Assembly: GCA_945787155.1 (NCBI GenBank)
Contig: CALZHD010000008.1
Span: forward strand, 1-39,197
DNA from: an uncultured Gammaproteobacteria bacterium
Lineage (GTDB): Bacteria > Pseudomonadota > Gammaproteobacteria > SZUA-140
DNA: 39,197 nt
Reading direction: 5' to 3'
In this document: piece after piece, positions 1 to 9,230 of the stretch
Position numbering within the stretch: position 1 is the stretch's first letter
How the letters are laid out: each line of letters opens with the position of its first letter
Notes under the pieces: model-generated
Seen by the model: only the letters and a program-made list of their open reading frames with translations
Databases searched by the model: none
Told to the model about the DNA's origin: nothing
Program-made: the position numbers and the translations under genes

Positions 1-67
1 ACACGCCATTTATAGTGATGCGTTATTCGACCGGTCGTTATACTATATCGCCAATATCGGGAGATCT

Positions 68-697
68 GTGCTGAGTCGCCTGCAACTAAAAAATATTACA
101 ACACACCACGTCGGCCCAATAACGCTAACGGTTCCAGCAGGGCAGTCTATTTCATTACGCGGTCGCTCAGGCAGCGGCAAGAGCCTGCTATTGCGTGCGA
201 TCACAGATCTTGACCCGCACCACGGAGAAGCACTGCTCGATGAAGTAACATGCGAGCATTACAGCGGCTCACAGTGGCGTCGGCGGGTTGGCTACCTGCC
301 TGCCGTTAGCCAGTGGTGGGGCGATAACGTACGCGAACATTTTAATGACGATATCGATCCTCAATTACTTTCAAGATGGCTAAATACCCTGCGACTCGAT
401 GACAATATTCTCGATGCGCCCACAGCGACCCTCTCCAGTGGGGAACGTCAACGACTCGCACTGTTGAGAATGCTCGCAAACAGACCACAGGTATTGCTGC
501 TGGATGAGCCGACGGCGAGCCTCGACCCGGAAAACGCACGCGGCGTCGAAACACTCGTTGCCGATTACCAGTCACAATCCCAATGCGCAATTATCTGGGT
601 CACTCATGACCCACAGCAGTGCCAACGTATCGCCACACGCCATTATCTCATTGAGCAGGGAAAACTGCTGTCGCAGCCGGAGGACCGATGGAATTAA
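68..697 (+). CDS. fetA: ABC transporter ATP-binding protein, FetA (YbbL)-like
   Basis: This is the ATPase subunit of a small two-gene ABC exporter. The sequence shows a Walker A motif (GRSGSGKS) near residue 32, the signature LSSGERQR near residue 122, a Walker B VLLLDEP near residue 143 and a switch histidine (WVTHD) near residue 178. The length of 209 residues is close to the roughly 225 of E. coli FetA. The start is GTG, supported by GGGAG four bases upstream. Its 3' end overlaps the next gene, which encodes the membrane partner, by 10 bases, so the two are translationally coupled. In E. coli FetAB is linked to iron export and resistance to oxidative stress. The substrate here is inferred from family only. 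Confidence 0.88.
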   Translation: MLSRLQLKNITTHHVGPITLTVPAGQSISLRGRSGSGKSLLLRAITDLDPHHGEALLDEVTCEHYSGSQWRRRVGYLPAVSQWWGDNVREHFNDDIDPQLLSRWLNTLRLDDNILDAPTATLSSGERQRLALLRMLANRPQVLLLDEPTASLDPENARGVETLVADYQSQSQCAIIWVTHDPQQCQRIATRHYLIEQGKLLSQPEDRWN

Positions 698-1491
698 TCA
701 CGCTCTCGCCATGGGATTTATCCCTCGCCGCACTGTTGATCATGGCGCTGGCGCTGCTCTCATTCCAGATGCAGCTCGGCGTGAGTCGTTCAATCATCAT
801 CGCCGCACTGCGCACGGTCATCCAGTTGCTGCTCATCGGCCTGATATTGAAGTGGCTATTTGGCACGACTCACCCCGGGTGGCTCATTTTAGTCTCGTTA
901 ATCATGCTACTGGCCGCTGGACGCGAGGTGATGGTACGTCAGCAGCGCCGCTTTGCTGGCATCCAGAGCTTCGCGCTCGGCACCCTATCACTCTTTATCT
1001 CTACGATTGTGGTGACAACGCTGGTGCTAACAGTGGTGATCTCTGCTGACCCCTGGTACACGCCGCAATATGCAATCCCGCTGCTGGGGATGATGTTTGG
1101 CAACACCATGAACGGCATCGCGCTGGGGCTCGACCGCTTAACCCAGACCGCATGGCAGCAGCGCGATGTGATCGAAGCGCGCCTGATGTTAGGGCAAACA
1201 CCACCACAGGCGATTGGCGATATCCGCCGTGAAAGCACCCGCAGCGGCATGATCCCGATCATCAACGCCATGGCGGTAGCCGGCATCGTGAGTCTGCCAG
1301 GGATGATGACCGGCCAGATCCTCGCCGGCGCAGACCCCATGGACGCGGTGAGCTATCAAATTTTGATCATGTTCATGGTCACTGCCGGCACAGGCCTGGG
1401 GACTATTTTTGCGGTTGTGATGGCTTCGCGACACCTCTTCGACGAGCGAGAGCGCCTCCGCCTTGATCGACTACAAAAGGCTGTTGTCTGA
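688..1491 (+). CDS. fetB: ABC transporter permease, FetB (UPF0014/YbbM) family
   Basis: This is the membrane subunit of the FetAB-type exporter. The 267-residue protein has about seven hydrophobic segments and the family-typical stretch GMMFGNTMNGIALGLDRL near residues 133-150, followed by the cytoplasmic loop EARLMLGQTPPQA that contacts the ATPase. Length matches E. coli FetB (about 259). It overlaps the ATPase gene by 10 bases and forms a two-gene operon with it. The next gene starts 53 bases downstream on the same strand, with no clear terminator between. Family assignment is secure. Iron as substrate is established for E. coli only. Confidence 0.9.
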   Translation: MELITLSPWDLSLAALLIMALALLSFQMQLGVSRSIIIAALRTVIQLLLIGLILKWLFGTTHPGWLILVSLIMLLAAGREVMVRQQRRFAGIQSFALGTLSLFISTIVVTTLVLTVVISADPWYTPQYAIPLLGMMFGNTMNGIALGLDRLTQTAWQQRDVIEARLMLGQTPPQAIGDIRRESTRSGMIPIINAMAVAGIVSLPGMMTGQILAGADPMDAVSYQILIMFMVTAGTGLGTIFAVVMASRHLFDERERLRLDRLQKAVV

Positions 1492-1544
1492 GCATAAAAT
1501 GCCGATAAGCTAAATATTCCACTCACTATTAGAGATGAACGGCA

Positions 1545-2006
1545 ATGTTACGAGGGATCAAGGGGTTAACAATCGCGCTCTGCGCCGCAATGTCACTGCT
1601 CGCACTCGATGCAACGGCTGCCCGTTTTTACAAATCGGTCGATGAAAATGGCAAAGTCATTTTCAGTGACCGCCCTGCCAGCTCAGCCGATGAACAGATC
1701 GATGTAAAAGTGTTTACCCCAGACGTACCAGCACCCGCCGTCCCGACCGCAAAAAAGCCTGATGAGAAAACAAAAAAGGACGGCGACGCGAAAGACGACA
1801 AAAACGAGGCAAAAGCAGACCTGAAGGCACTGCAAAGTAAACGCGATGAAAACTGTAAAAAGGCAAAAAGCCGCCTGCAAAAACTACAGACGGTTAGTCG
1901 CCTTTACTCCGAAGATGGAAAAGGTAACCGCACCTATGTCTCTGATGAAGAACGCATGAAACAACTCACCGATGCGCGCGCATCGATCAAAGAGTGGTGC
2001 AAATAG
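1545..2006 (+). CDS. Secreted DUF4124-domain protein
   Basis: This is a 153-residue exported protein of unknown function. Residues 1-25 form a signal peptide ending near ALDATAA. It is followed at once by the DUF4124 signature RFYKSVDENGKVIFSDRP, common in gammaproteobacterial periplasmic proteins. Residues 55-95 are highly charged and lysine-rich, and the rest is likely helical or coiled coil (LKALQSKRDENCKKAKSRLQKL). The two cysteines (CKK in the coil and WCK at the C-terminus) could form a disulfide. DUF4124 has no assigned activity. A periplasmic or envelope location is inferred from the signal peptide. Confidence 0.75.
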   Translation: MLRGIKGLTIALCAAMSLLALDATAARFYKSVDENGKVIFSDRPASSADEQIDVKVFTPDVPAPAVPTAKKPDEKTKKDGDAKDDKNEAKADLKALQSKRDENCKKAKSRLQKLQTVSRLYSEDGKGNRTYVSDEERMKQLTDARASIKEWCK

Positions 2007-2083
2007 TCACCACATTCTACAAGTCGCCACAGAACAAACGCTATATACTACTCCCTGAAATCATTAATTCAGGGATATCAACA

Positions 2084-2509
2084 ATGCTGTGGGTCAAAGC
2101 CTTCCATGTCATCTTCATGGTCACCTGGTTTGCCGCGCTATTCTATCTGCCGCGACTGTTCGTCTATCACGCGATGAGTGATGATGCGATCAGCAATGAT
2201 CGCTTCAAGGTGATGGAACGCAAACTCTTCTACGGCATCATGACCCCCGGTGCCGTACTGACCACCATCTTTGGGCTGTGGATGTTATTCGACTACGGCT
2301 GGGCCCTCTACGCCAGCATGGGATGGCTGCACCTCAAGCTGCTCATCGTCGCGATATTGATCGCCTACCACCTCTACTGCGGCAAGCTCGTCACAGCGTT
2401 CAAACAGGATCGCAATCAACACAGTCACGTCTTCTATCGCTGGTTCAATGAGTTGCCGGTTTTATTGTTAGTAGCTGTGATCATCCTGGTCGTCGTCAAG
2501 CCATTTTGA
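2084..2509 (+). CDS. hemJ: Protoporphyrinogen IX oxidase HemJ
   Basis: HemJ oxidises protoporphyrinogen IX to protoporphyrin IX in haem synthesis, at the inner membrane. The family signature appears at the N-terminus: LWVKAFHVIFMVTWFAALFYLPRLFVYH, with conserved His and Arg residues. Four hydrophobic helices follow, and near the C-terminus a FNELPVLLL motif typical of the family. I start it at ATG 2084 rather than the in-frame upstream GTG at 1994. The shorter form (141 residues) matches the usual HemJ length and begins exactly at the conserved MLWVKAFH, and the upstream extension overlaps the preceding gene. This enzyme would supply haem for the several cytochromes encoded later in the window. 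Confidence 0.9.
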   Translation: MLWVKAFHVIFMVTWFAALFYLPRLFVYHAMSDDAISNDRFKVMERKLFYGIMTPGAVLTTIFGLWMLFDYGWALYASMGWLHLKLLIVAILIAYHLYCGKLVTAFKQDRNQHSHVFYRWFNELPVLLLVAVIILVVVKPF

Positions 2510-2662
2510 CCACCACATAAACCCAACGGCAACCATCGGTCTTTGTCTTCCGCACCAGTGGATAGTTCACTATTAATTACAACCAGTTACGCATGTCCAA
2601 TCACACCATTCCTGGCTATCTCTATAAGCTAATAGGGATTTTTCTATGTCAACCAGAAAATC

Positions 2663-2671
2663 TTATACACA
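2663..2671 (+). promoter_or_regulatory. DnaA box (TTATACACA)
   Basis: This site matches the relaxed DnaA-box consensus TTATNCACA exactly. It is followed directly by an AT-rich run (AATCATTTTTTTT). It lies about 190 bases left of the inverted pair of perfect boxes. Confidence 0.5.
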
Positions 2672-2853
2672 ATCATTTTTTTTACTGCGACCTTTTCTAC
2701 AATGGCGCCCAACCGGGACCAGCAAAACATCAATAAAATAACTAATCTATTGTTTTTAAAAGACTTAGTGCTTCCGATTAAATTTTAATCAATTTAACAC
2801 AAAGCCAATAAAAACGTGGCCTTCGCAACGATGACCCCAATCCTTCCACAGAG

Positions 2854-2876
2854 TTATCCACAGCTTTTGTGGATAA
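2854..2876. promoter_or_regulatory. Inverted pair of perfect DnaA boxes
   Basis: TTATCCACA at 2854-2862 and its inverse TGTGGATAA at 2868-2876 are separated by five bases (GCTTT). Both are perfect matches to the high-affinity DnaA box. The arrangement could also form a 9-bp-stem hairpin. It sits about 105 bases upstream of the priA start. Confidence 0.7.
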
Positions 2877-2982
2877 TCACTTATTCTCTTTTATCACAAT
2901 GAGTTATCAATTTTTACTAGATTTTTCTTAACACTTCGACGGTAATTTGACTCAGCGGAACCATGGGCACCTGGCGGTGAAC

Positions 2983-5256
2983 ATGATAGAGTCCTGCGCC
3001 ATGCAAACAGCCAGTGTCTCCCCGGGTGCCTCACAGGGCATCATACAGGTCGCCGTCCCTTCACCACTCCCGCAAACCTTCGACTATCTACTGCCAGCCG
3101 ACTGCTCAGTGGCCCAAATTGCCCCTGGTGCACGGGTACGCATTCCCTTTGGCCGTAGCCACAAGATCGGCATTGTAATGGCGCTCGAAAGTGACAGCCG
3201 TATCGACCCCTCTCGCCTCAAACCGGCCATCGAACTACTCGACCACGGTGCGCTTCTACCGCCGGCGATACTATCACTGGCGCAGTGGGCGAGCCGTTAT
3301 TACCACTATCCGATTGGCGAAGTGCTCTCGGCCACGTTGCCGACGCTGCTGCGCCAGGGAGAAGCGGCCCAAATTACCAAGCCTTCTGGTGAAAAGATGT
3401 GGTTGCTGAATGACAGCGGTCGGGCAATTAGCCCACAGACACTGAAGCGTGCACCGCGCCAGCTTGCGCTGCTACAACACCTGCAACAGTCTGAAAAGGC
3501 GCTCAATGCCAGCGAACTTGATGTGCAATTTGAAAACTGGCGTGGGGTGATGCGCAGCCTGCACGAAAAAGGCTGGATCGATATTCAGGAACAGACCACC
3601 CTGCCATCACCGGCCGCAGAAACCACTACCGCCCCCGAACTCAACGCCGCACAAACATTCGCCTGCGATGCTATTCACAACGCACTTGGCGGTTTTCAAT
3701 CGCTACTGCTGGATGGCGTCACTGGCAGCGGCAAGACCGAGGTCTATTTCAACGCCGTCGAACAGGTGCTGCGTGCGGACAAACAGGCGTTAATTCTGGT
3801 ACCTGAAATCGGGCTGACACCACAACTGCTGAAGCGCTTTCAGCAGCGCTTTGCGGTAAAGATTGCACTGCTGCACTCAGGTCTCAATGATAAGGCACGG
3901 ATGAATAGCTGGTTGCAGGCAAAAGCGGGCGATGCACCGATCGTCATCGGCACCCGCTCAGCCGTCTTCACCCCGATGGCGCGACTCGGTATCATCCTGA
4001 TTGATGAAGAACATGACCTCTCCTTTAAACAACAGGAGGGTTTTCGCTACCATGCGCGCGATGTCGCTATTCGGCGCGCACAGCAGGCAGGGATTCCGAT
4101 TGTGCTCGGCTCGGCAACACCCTCGCTGGAGAGCCTGCACAATGCGCGACAGGGACGCTTTCAACATCTGACCCTGCCGGAACGGGCCGGTAACGCGGCG
4201 CATCCAAAAATACGCCTTCTCGATGTGCGCCAGCAAAAATTGACCGAAGGCTTTTCAACCACGCTGTTGCAGGCAATTCAGCACCACCTCGACAGGGGAC
4301 AACAGGTGCTGCTGTTTCTCAACCGCCGCGGCTATGCGCCGACGCTGATCTGTCACGACTGCGGCTGGCTCGCCAACTGCTCACGTTGCGATGCCCATAT
4401 GATCCTGCACAAATCACGCAATTTGCTGCGTTGCCACCACTGCGACAGCCAACGGCGCATTGATACTCAGTGTCCAGATTGCGGCAGTGTCGACCTGCGC
4501 CCACTGGGGCAGGGCACCGAAAGAGCCGCCGAGGCACTGGCCGAACTGTTCCCGCAGAACGAGATCATCCGCATTGATCGTGACAGCACGCGCCGCAAAG
4601 GAGCACTACAGTCGCTACTCAAACAGGTACAGCATGGCCACGGTCAAATCCTGCTCGGCACCCAGATGCTGGCCAAGGGCCACCATCTGCCCAATGTCAC
4701 CCTGGTCGGCATACTCGATGCCGATCAGGGGCTGTTTGGACTCGACTTCCGTGCCAGCGAGCGCATGGGACAGCTGATCATTCAGGTAGCGGGTCGCGCC
4801 GGGCGCGGCGACAAGCGCGGCGAAGTACTGATCCAGACTCATCACCCGGAGCATCCGCTACTCAACGGCATTATCCATCATGACTATAGCCGCTTCGCTA
4901 GCGATCTGCTCATCGAGCGATCACAGGCACAACTGCCGCCATTCCGCCATATCGCACTGTTGCGCGCCGAGGCAAGCCGCCGTGATCAGCCCCATGCATT
5001 TCTTAGCGCCGCGCGCGACATGGGATTCCAGCTCGCCAATACCCAAGGGGCACACTGTCCCACTGAGCTGCTGGGACCGATTCCCGCCGCGATGGAGAAG
5101 CGAGCAGGTCGTTACCGCGCACTGCTATTAATACAGACCCACCAGCGCGCCACCCTGCACAATTTTCTGCGCCACTGGTTGCCACAACTATCGCAACTGC
5201 CACAGGCAAAAAAGGTGCGCTGGTCGATCGATGTCGATGCGATGGAGATTGGCTAA
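2983..5256 (+). CDS. priA: Primosomal replication-restart helicase PriA
   Basis: PriA recognises stalled or repaired forks and reloads the replisome. The N-terminal DNA-binding domain starts with the typical VAVPSPLPQTFDYLLP. Walker A (GVTGSGKT) lies near residue 245, the DEEH helicase box near residue 341, and a two-zinc cysteine cluster begins near residue 457 (CHDCG, CSRCD, CHHCD, CPDCG). Conserved helicase motifs GTQMLAKGHH and QVAGRAGR follow. ATG 2983 is preferred because GGCGGTGA lies just upstream. A TTG at 2947 or ATG 3001 are alternatives, and 3001 gives a length closest to E. coli (732). The gene stands alone behind a long intergenic region carrying DnaA boxes. Confidence 0.95.
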   Translation: MIESCAMQTASVSPGASQGIIQVAVPSPLPQTFDYLLPADCSVAQIAPGARVRIPFGRSHKIGIVMALESDSRIDPSRLKPAIELLDHGALLPPAILSLAQWASRYYHYPIGEVLSATLPTLLRQGEAAQITKPSGEKMWLLNDSGRAISPQTLKRAPRQLALLQHLQQSEKALNASELDVQFENWRGVMRSLHEKGWIDIQEQTTLPSPAAETTTAPELNAAQTFACDAIHNALGGFQSLLLDGVTGSGKTEVYFNAVEQVLRADKQALILVPEIGLTPQLLKRFQQRFAVKIALLHSGLNDKARMNSWLQAKAGDAPIVIGTRSAVFTPMARLGIILIDEEHDLSFKQQEGFRYHARDVAIRRAQQAGIPIVLGSATPSLESLHNARQGRFQHLTLPERAGNAAHPKIRLLDVRQQKLTEGFSTTLLQAIQHHLDRGQQVLLFLNRRGYAPTLICHDCGWLANCSRCDAHMILHKSRNLLRCHHCDSQRRIDTQCPDCGSVDLRPLGQGTERAAEALAELFPQNEIIRIDRDSTRRKGALQSLLKQVQHGHGQILLGTQMLAKGHHLPNVTLVGILDADQGLFGLDFRASERMGQLIIQVAGRAGRGDKRGEVLIQTHHPEHPLLNGIIHHDYSRFASDLLIERSQAQLPPFRHIALLRAEASRRDQPHAFLSAARDMGFQLANTQGAHCPTELLGPIPAAMEKRAGRYRALLLIQTHQRATLHNFLRHWLPQLSQLPQAKKVRWSIDVDAMEIG

Positions 5257-5368
5257 TCGGCACAATAGATTAAAACGGTCTAACGCTTGAATGTTGGGCC
5301 AGACTCCGGATAATAGGTCGCCAGCCATTGTTGGCCACTAATAAACTCACCGATCTATCAAAGCGTCA

Positions 5369-7132
5369 ATGAAAACCCAATTACAAGCACTTATCACCCA
5401 GGCCGTCACGACTCTACAGCAACGTGACGACCTGCCAGCAGAGATCCATCTCGATATTCAGATAGAACGCACCCGCGATAAAAATCACGGTGATTTCGCC
5501 TGCAATGTCGCGCTGATGCTGGCTAAACAGGCGCGCTGCAAACCACGCGACCTCGCACAAAAAATCGTCGATGCACTGCCAGCATCAGCGATGGTCAATA
5601 AGGTTGAGATCGCTGGCCCTGGCTTCATCAATTTCTTCATGACCGAAGGTTCACAGCGCGCAGTGATCAATAAAATTATTGAAAGCGGCGAGGCCTTTGG
5701 CCACAGTACGATTGGCCAGGGAAAACGGGTTCAGGTCGAGTTTGTCTCTGCCAATCCCACCGGCCCGCTGCATGTCGGCCACGGACGTGGTGCCGCCTAC
5801 GGTGCAACGGTCGCAGACCTGCTCGCCGCCGCGGGCTTCAAGGTACACCGCGAATATTACGTCAATGACGCAGGACGACAGATGAACATCCTCGCCGCCA
5901 GCACCTGGCTGCGTTACCTTGAAAATTGTGGCGAGGCGATCATCTTTCCGAGCAACGGCTACAAGGGTCAATATATCTACGACATCGCTGCGGCGCTGCA
6001 TCAAACCTATGGCGACGCCCTACGTCATGCCGCCAACACGGTGCTGGACGACCTGCCCGAAGACGAAAATGCCGACGGTAGCGGCGACAAAGAGTTGTAC
6101 ATCGATGCGCTGGTCGAACGCAGTAAGACGCTGCTGGGTGAGGAAGGTTATAAAATTGTCTTCGATGCGGCACTCAACAGCATCCTTGCAGATATCCGCG
6201 AAGATCTGCAAGAGTTTGGTGTTATCTACGAAGAGTGGTTTTCAGAAAATTCGCTGGTCGCCTCCGGTGCGATCGATCGCGCGGTGGGTCGCCTTAAAGT
6301 AAGCGGTCACCTCTATGAGCAGAACGGCGCATGGTGGTTTCGCTCCACTGACTTTGGTGATGAAAAAGATCGTGTCGTGATTCGTGAAAATGGCCAGGCA
6401 ACCTACTTCGCCTCAGACATCGCCTACCATATGGACAAGCTGGAACGCGGCTTTGATCGCGTTATCGACGTGTGGGGGGCCGATCACCACGGCTACGTGC
6501 CGCGTGTTAAGGCCGCGCTGCAAGCACTTGGTGATGATGTTGATAAACTGGATGTGCTATTGGTTCAATTTGCGATCCTCTATCGTGGTGGCGAAAAGGC
6601 ACAGATGTCGACACGCAGCGGAGAATTTGTCACGCTGCGTCAACTGCGCGAAGAGGTGGGTAACGACGCCGCACGTTTCTTCTATGTGATGCGCAAGTGT
6701 GAACAGCACATGGACTTCGACCTCGACCTTGCCAAATCGCAGTCGAATGACAATCCGGTCTTTTATATTCAATACGCCCATGCACGCATCTGTAGCGTGA
6801 TGCGCCAACTGGATGAAAAAGGACTTTCGTGGCAACTGCTCGATGAAGATAAATTTGCTTTGCTCGACAACGAACACGAGCAGGCACTGATCACCACACT
6901 GTCACGCTATCCCGAAGTGGTCGAGGCCGCAGCGCTTGCCCACGAGCCACACCAGATCGCCTATTACCTGCGTGATCTCGCCAATGATTTCCACACCTAT
7001 TACAACGCCCATCAATTTATTGTTGATGAAGAAGCCGTTCGCAATGCACGACTCGCGCTGATCATTGCGGTACGTCAGGTGATCAGTAACGGCCTTGGCC
7101 TGCTGGGTGTCAGCTCACCTGATAAGATGTAA
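5369..7132 (+). CDS. argS: Arginyl-tRNA synthetase
   Basis: ArgRS charges tRNA-Arg. The 587-residue protein has the N-terminal tRNA-binding domain (residues 1-110), the class I HIGH-type motif HVGHGRG near residue 135, and the KMSKS region in its degenerate ArgRS form (MSTRSGE) near residue 413. The C-terminal DALR anticodon-binding domain follows. Length is the same as for most bacterial ArgRS. It is followed after two bases by a SPOR-domain gene. The order priA-argS-SPOR protein is also found in Pseudomonas, which supports gammaproteobacterial origin. Confidence 0.96.
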   Translation: MKTQLQALITQAVTTLQQRDDLPAEIHLDIQIERTRDKNHGDFACNVALMLAKQARCKPRDLAQKIVDALPASAMVNKVEIAGPGFINFFMTEGSQRAVINKIIESGEAFGHSTIGQGKRVQVEFVSANPTGPLHVGHGRGAAYGATVADLLAAAGFKVHREYYVNDAGRQMNILAASTWLRYLENCGEAIIFPSNGYKGQYIYDIAAALHQTYGDALRHAANTVLDDLPEDENADGSGDKELYIDALVERSKTLLGEEGYKIVFDAALNSILADIREDLQEFGVIYEEWFSENSLVASGAIDRAVGRLKVSGHLYEQNGAWWFRSTDFGDEKDRVVIRENGQATYFASDIAYHMDKLERGFDRVIDVWGADHHGYVPRVKAALQALGDDVDKLDVLLVQFAILYRGGEKAQMSTRSGEFVTLRQLREEVGNDAARFFYVMRKCEQHMDFDLDLAKSQSNDNPVFYIQYAHARICSVMRQLDEKGLSWQLLDEDKFALLDNEHEQALITTLSRYPEVVEAAALAHEPHQIAYYLRDLANDFHTYYNAHQFIVDEEAVRNARLALIIAVRQVISNGLGLLGVSSPDKM

Positions 7133-7134
7133 CC

Positions 7135-7713
7135 GTGACAAAAGACTACAAGCGACCCAGAAAAAAAGCCCAGCAGAAAAAAAGCTCCAACATCGGCTGG
7201 GGCTCTTTGATGGTTGGCATGCTGATCGGTCTGGTGATTGGCCTCGGCGCCTATCTCTACACCCAGTTCAACCATCCAGCATCGGAGGTTGCGACTGCAT
7301 CACCTACTGCGCCCAGCGCTAAGCCGTCGACCACGACCAACAAGCCTTCAAGCAAGGAAATCGCGCCCGAAAAGTCTCGCTTCGACTTTTACACCCTGCT
7401 ACCCGAAATGGAAATCTTTATCCCGGAACAGGACAAAGAAACCGCGCTCAGAATTCCGAAACTTAAGCGCCCTGGCACTTATGTATTGCAGGTAGGCTCT
7501 TTCAAGCACTTTTCTGATGCCGATGCCTTTAAGGCACAACTTGCGCTGCAAGGGTTCGAGTCTAAAATTCAGACGGTCACGATCGACAGTGACACCACCT
7601 GGCACCGAGTACGCATCGGCCCCATTACCGAGATGCCAACTCTAAACCAGACCCGCGCACGCCTCAGACAAAATGATATCGAATTTATGCTGCTGAAAAT
7701 AAAGTCTAAATAA
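7135..7713 (+). CDS. SPOR-domain, FtsN-like cell-division/envelope protein
   Basis: This is a single-pass inner-membrane protein with a periplasmic peptidoglycan-binding SPOR domain. Residues 1-20 are cytoplasmic and lysine-rich. A membrane helix spans about residues 22-42 (GSLMVGMLIGLVIGLGAYLY). A low-complexity Ala/Ser/Thr/Pro linker covers about 45-80, and the SPOR domain lies at about 115-190 (YVLQVGSFKHFSDADAFKAQL and WHRVRIGP). SPOR domains bind denuded glycan strands at the septum. The start is GTG, two bases after the argS stop, so expression is probably coupled to argS. It may be the FtsN of this organism, but other SPOR proteins share this architecture. Confidence 0.82.
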   Translation: MTKDYKRPRKKAQQKKSSNIGWGSLMVGMLIGLVIGLGAYLYTQFNHPASEVATASPTAPSAKPSTTTNKPSSKEIAPEKSRFDFYTLLPEMEIFIPEQDKETALRIPKLKRPGTYVLQVGSFKHFSDADAFKAQLALQGFESKIQTVTIDSDTTWHRVRIGPITEMPTLNQTRARLRQNDIEFMLLKIKSK

Positions 7714-7736
7714 ATCGTAAAAAGAGGATAGGCAAG

Positions 7737-8204
7737 ATGGATATCATATTTTACATTGGCGCGGCATTGGTCGTGCTGGCGGTAGTGGTCAAACTGGTAG
7801 CAGTGAAAAATCGTCACCGCGCTGCCAGCAATGTGGTCTTCGCCAAATACACCTTCAATAAACTTGCCGTCGCCCAACAAAATACCATTCATGACAAGGC
7901 GATTGAAATGGTACTGGCGTCCAATACCAAACTGCGCGGCTTTGCCAATGAGGTCGAACGTTTTGGCTGGTACGCATTGGCAATGAATGCACTCGGTATT
8001 GATTCTGCCGTGCCGGATAACCCCAGCTGGTACAAAATTAAAAATCCATATAGCGCCATCATTCCTGGCGACTCGATGATCTATAATGTCACCGGCGCTT
8101 TGCAGCAGCAGTACGCAATCACGGTTAAGGTCAGTGCTGAAAAAGGCTACCTAGAAAAATCAGCGGCTAAATCCAGGGCGAAAAAGAAGCCTGAAAAGAA
8201 ATAA
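7737..8204 (+). CDS. Membrane-anchored protein of unknown function
   Basis: I do not recognise this family. The 155-residue protein has an N-terminal hydrophobic helix (about residues 3-23, IIFYIGAALVVLAVVVKLVAV) and then a soluble part with no motif I can name. The C-terminus is strongly basic (KSRAKKKPEKK). ATG is preceded by a GGATAGG-type ribosome site. It follows the SPOR gene by 23 bases and looks like the last gene of an argS-SPOR-unknown transcription unit. An envelope location is inferred from the anchor. Confidence 0.6.
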   Translation: MDIIFYIGAALVVLAVVVKLVAVKNRHRAASNVVFAKYTFNKLAVAQQNTIHDKAIEMVLASNTKLRGFANEVERFGWYALAMNALGIDSAVPDNPSWYKIKNPYSAIIPGDSMIYNVTGALQQQYAITVKVSAEKGYLEKSAAKSRAKKKPEKK

Positions 8205-8270
8205 TACAGCGGTCAATAAAGGCGGCGACCCATCAATCGGCCACCACCCCTCACCGAGCAACCGCTACAA

Positions 8271-9032
8271 CTAAGCCAGAAAAAGTCGCTGCACAGCAGC
8301 AAGATCAAGGCAGGTCAGTTCGACATCGCCCTGTAACACCTGACACGGCGCATTGGGTTCACCCATCTGATCCAGCACCACGACTGCCCCACTGAAATCA
8401 TCCTCTTTTGTATAGCCATTAATAGTGATGATGGTCTTGAGCCCCGCCCCCTGTGACGAGAGAATCCCGTTGCGTGAATCTTCAAAGGCGATACACTGCT
8501 CCGCCTGCAATCCCATCTTCTCCATCGCATAGGTATAGATATCGGGTGCTGGTTTTTTCGCGGGCACTACATCCCCCGCCGCGATCACTTCAAACCACTG
8601 CATCGCCTCGCTACCCAATGTATTGCTAATCAGTGCCTCCACATTCGCAGGGGTAGTAGTGGTCGCTATCGCCAGTCGCATATTGGCGGTGCGGGCCTCT
8701 TTAATCAAACGCTCAACGCCTGGCCGCAATGGGATCTCACCACGCTGCATCATTTCGACAAAATGACGCGTTTTGGCAGCATGCAGACCCGCGACAAACT
8801 CATCGAACTGTGCAGGTTTTTCAAAATCGGTATTAAATTTTTCCAGATAAAAACGGATACGTTCTTTGCCGCCGGTCACGCTTAGCAATTCGCCGTAGAG
8901 CGCTTCACTCCACTCCCAATACAGCTCAGCCTCTACAAATGCGGCATTGAATGCCACCCGGTGTCCGTCTCGTTCTGTATCTGCAAGGGTGCCGTCTACA
9001 TCAAAAATCAGCGCCTGTAACTCATTCGCCAT
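8271..9032 (-). CDS. cbbY: HAD-family phosphatase, CbbY-like (sugar bisphosphate phosphatase)
   Basis: This is a HAD superfamily hydrolase of the CbbY group. It shows the nucleophile motif DVDGTLAD near the N-terminus, a helical cap with TGGKERI (a stretch shared with Rhodobacter and plant CbbY proteins), a motif II threonine region (AIATTTTPAN), and motifs III/IV (KKPAPDIY, FEDSRNG). In autotrophs CbbY removes xylulose-1,5-bisphosphate, an inhibitor by-product of RuBisCO. ATG 9032 is preferred over the in-frame TTG 9050 because GAGG lies six bases upstream. No Calvin-cycle genes are in this window, so a link to CO2 fixation is inference. A general sugar-phosphate phosphatase is the alternative. 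Confidence 0.72.
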   Translation of the reverse strand: MANELQALIFDVDGTLADTERDGHRVAFNAAFVEAELYWEWSEALYGELLSVTGGKERIRFYLEKFNTDFEKPAQFDEFVAGLHAAKTRHFVEMMQRGEIPLRPGVERLIKEARTANMRLAIATTTTPANVEALISNTLGSEAMQWFEVIAAGDVVPAKKPAPDIYTYAMEKMGLQAEQCIAFEDSRNGILSSQGAGLKTIITINGYTKEDDFSGAVVVLDQMGEPNAPCQVLQGDVELTCLDLAAVQRLFLA

Positions 9033-9230
9033 ACCAGCCTCATTAGTCAATTATACGAAGGCGTGATTTTCTCATACTCAAAGAACGAGCACACGTAGTT
9101 TCAGCCGTTGTCTACTCTATACCACGATAGACAAAACATAAGTTGACCCAGCGTGGTTTAATTGTAACTAGCTTTACCACAACAGGGCATTAAAAATTAT
9201 GGCTATAAAAAGAACAAGACTTCCAGGTAA

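Larger units (their letters stand above)
2510..2982. other. AT-rich intergenic region with DnaA boxes (candidate origin or DnaA-controlled region)
   Basis: No gene is visible in these 473 bases. The left half is ordinary. From about 2640 the DNA becomes strongly AT-rich (2660-2680, 2740-2820 and 2880-2940). Two perfect DnaA boxes form an inverted pair at 2854-2862 and 2868-2876, and a third site matching TTATNCACA lies at 2663-2671. Weaker relatives occur at 2557-2565 (AGTGGATAG) and 2891-2899 (TTATCACAA). AT-rich DNA beside clustered DnaA boxes is the usual look of a bacterial origin, but DnaA-regulated promoters can look similar. The gene downstream is priA. Confidence 0.5.

Noticed and set aside
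504-1049. 181-codon frame across the fetA-fetB junction
   Set aside because: It overlaps two well-supported coupled genes in another frame and has no domain.
5257-5368. Possible gene or regulatory element between priA and argS
   Set aside because: The gap is 112 bases, without a clear hairpin, ribosome-site-led frame or promoter that I could defend.
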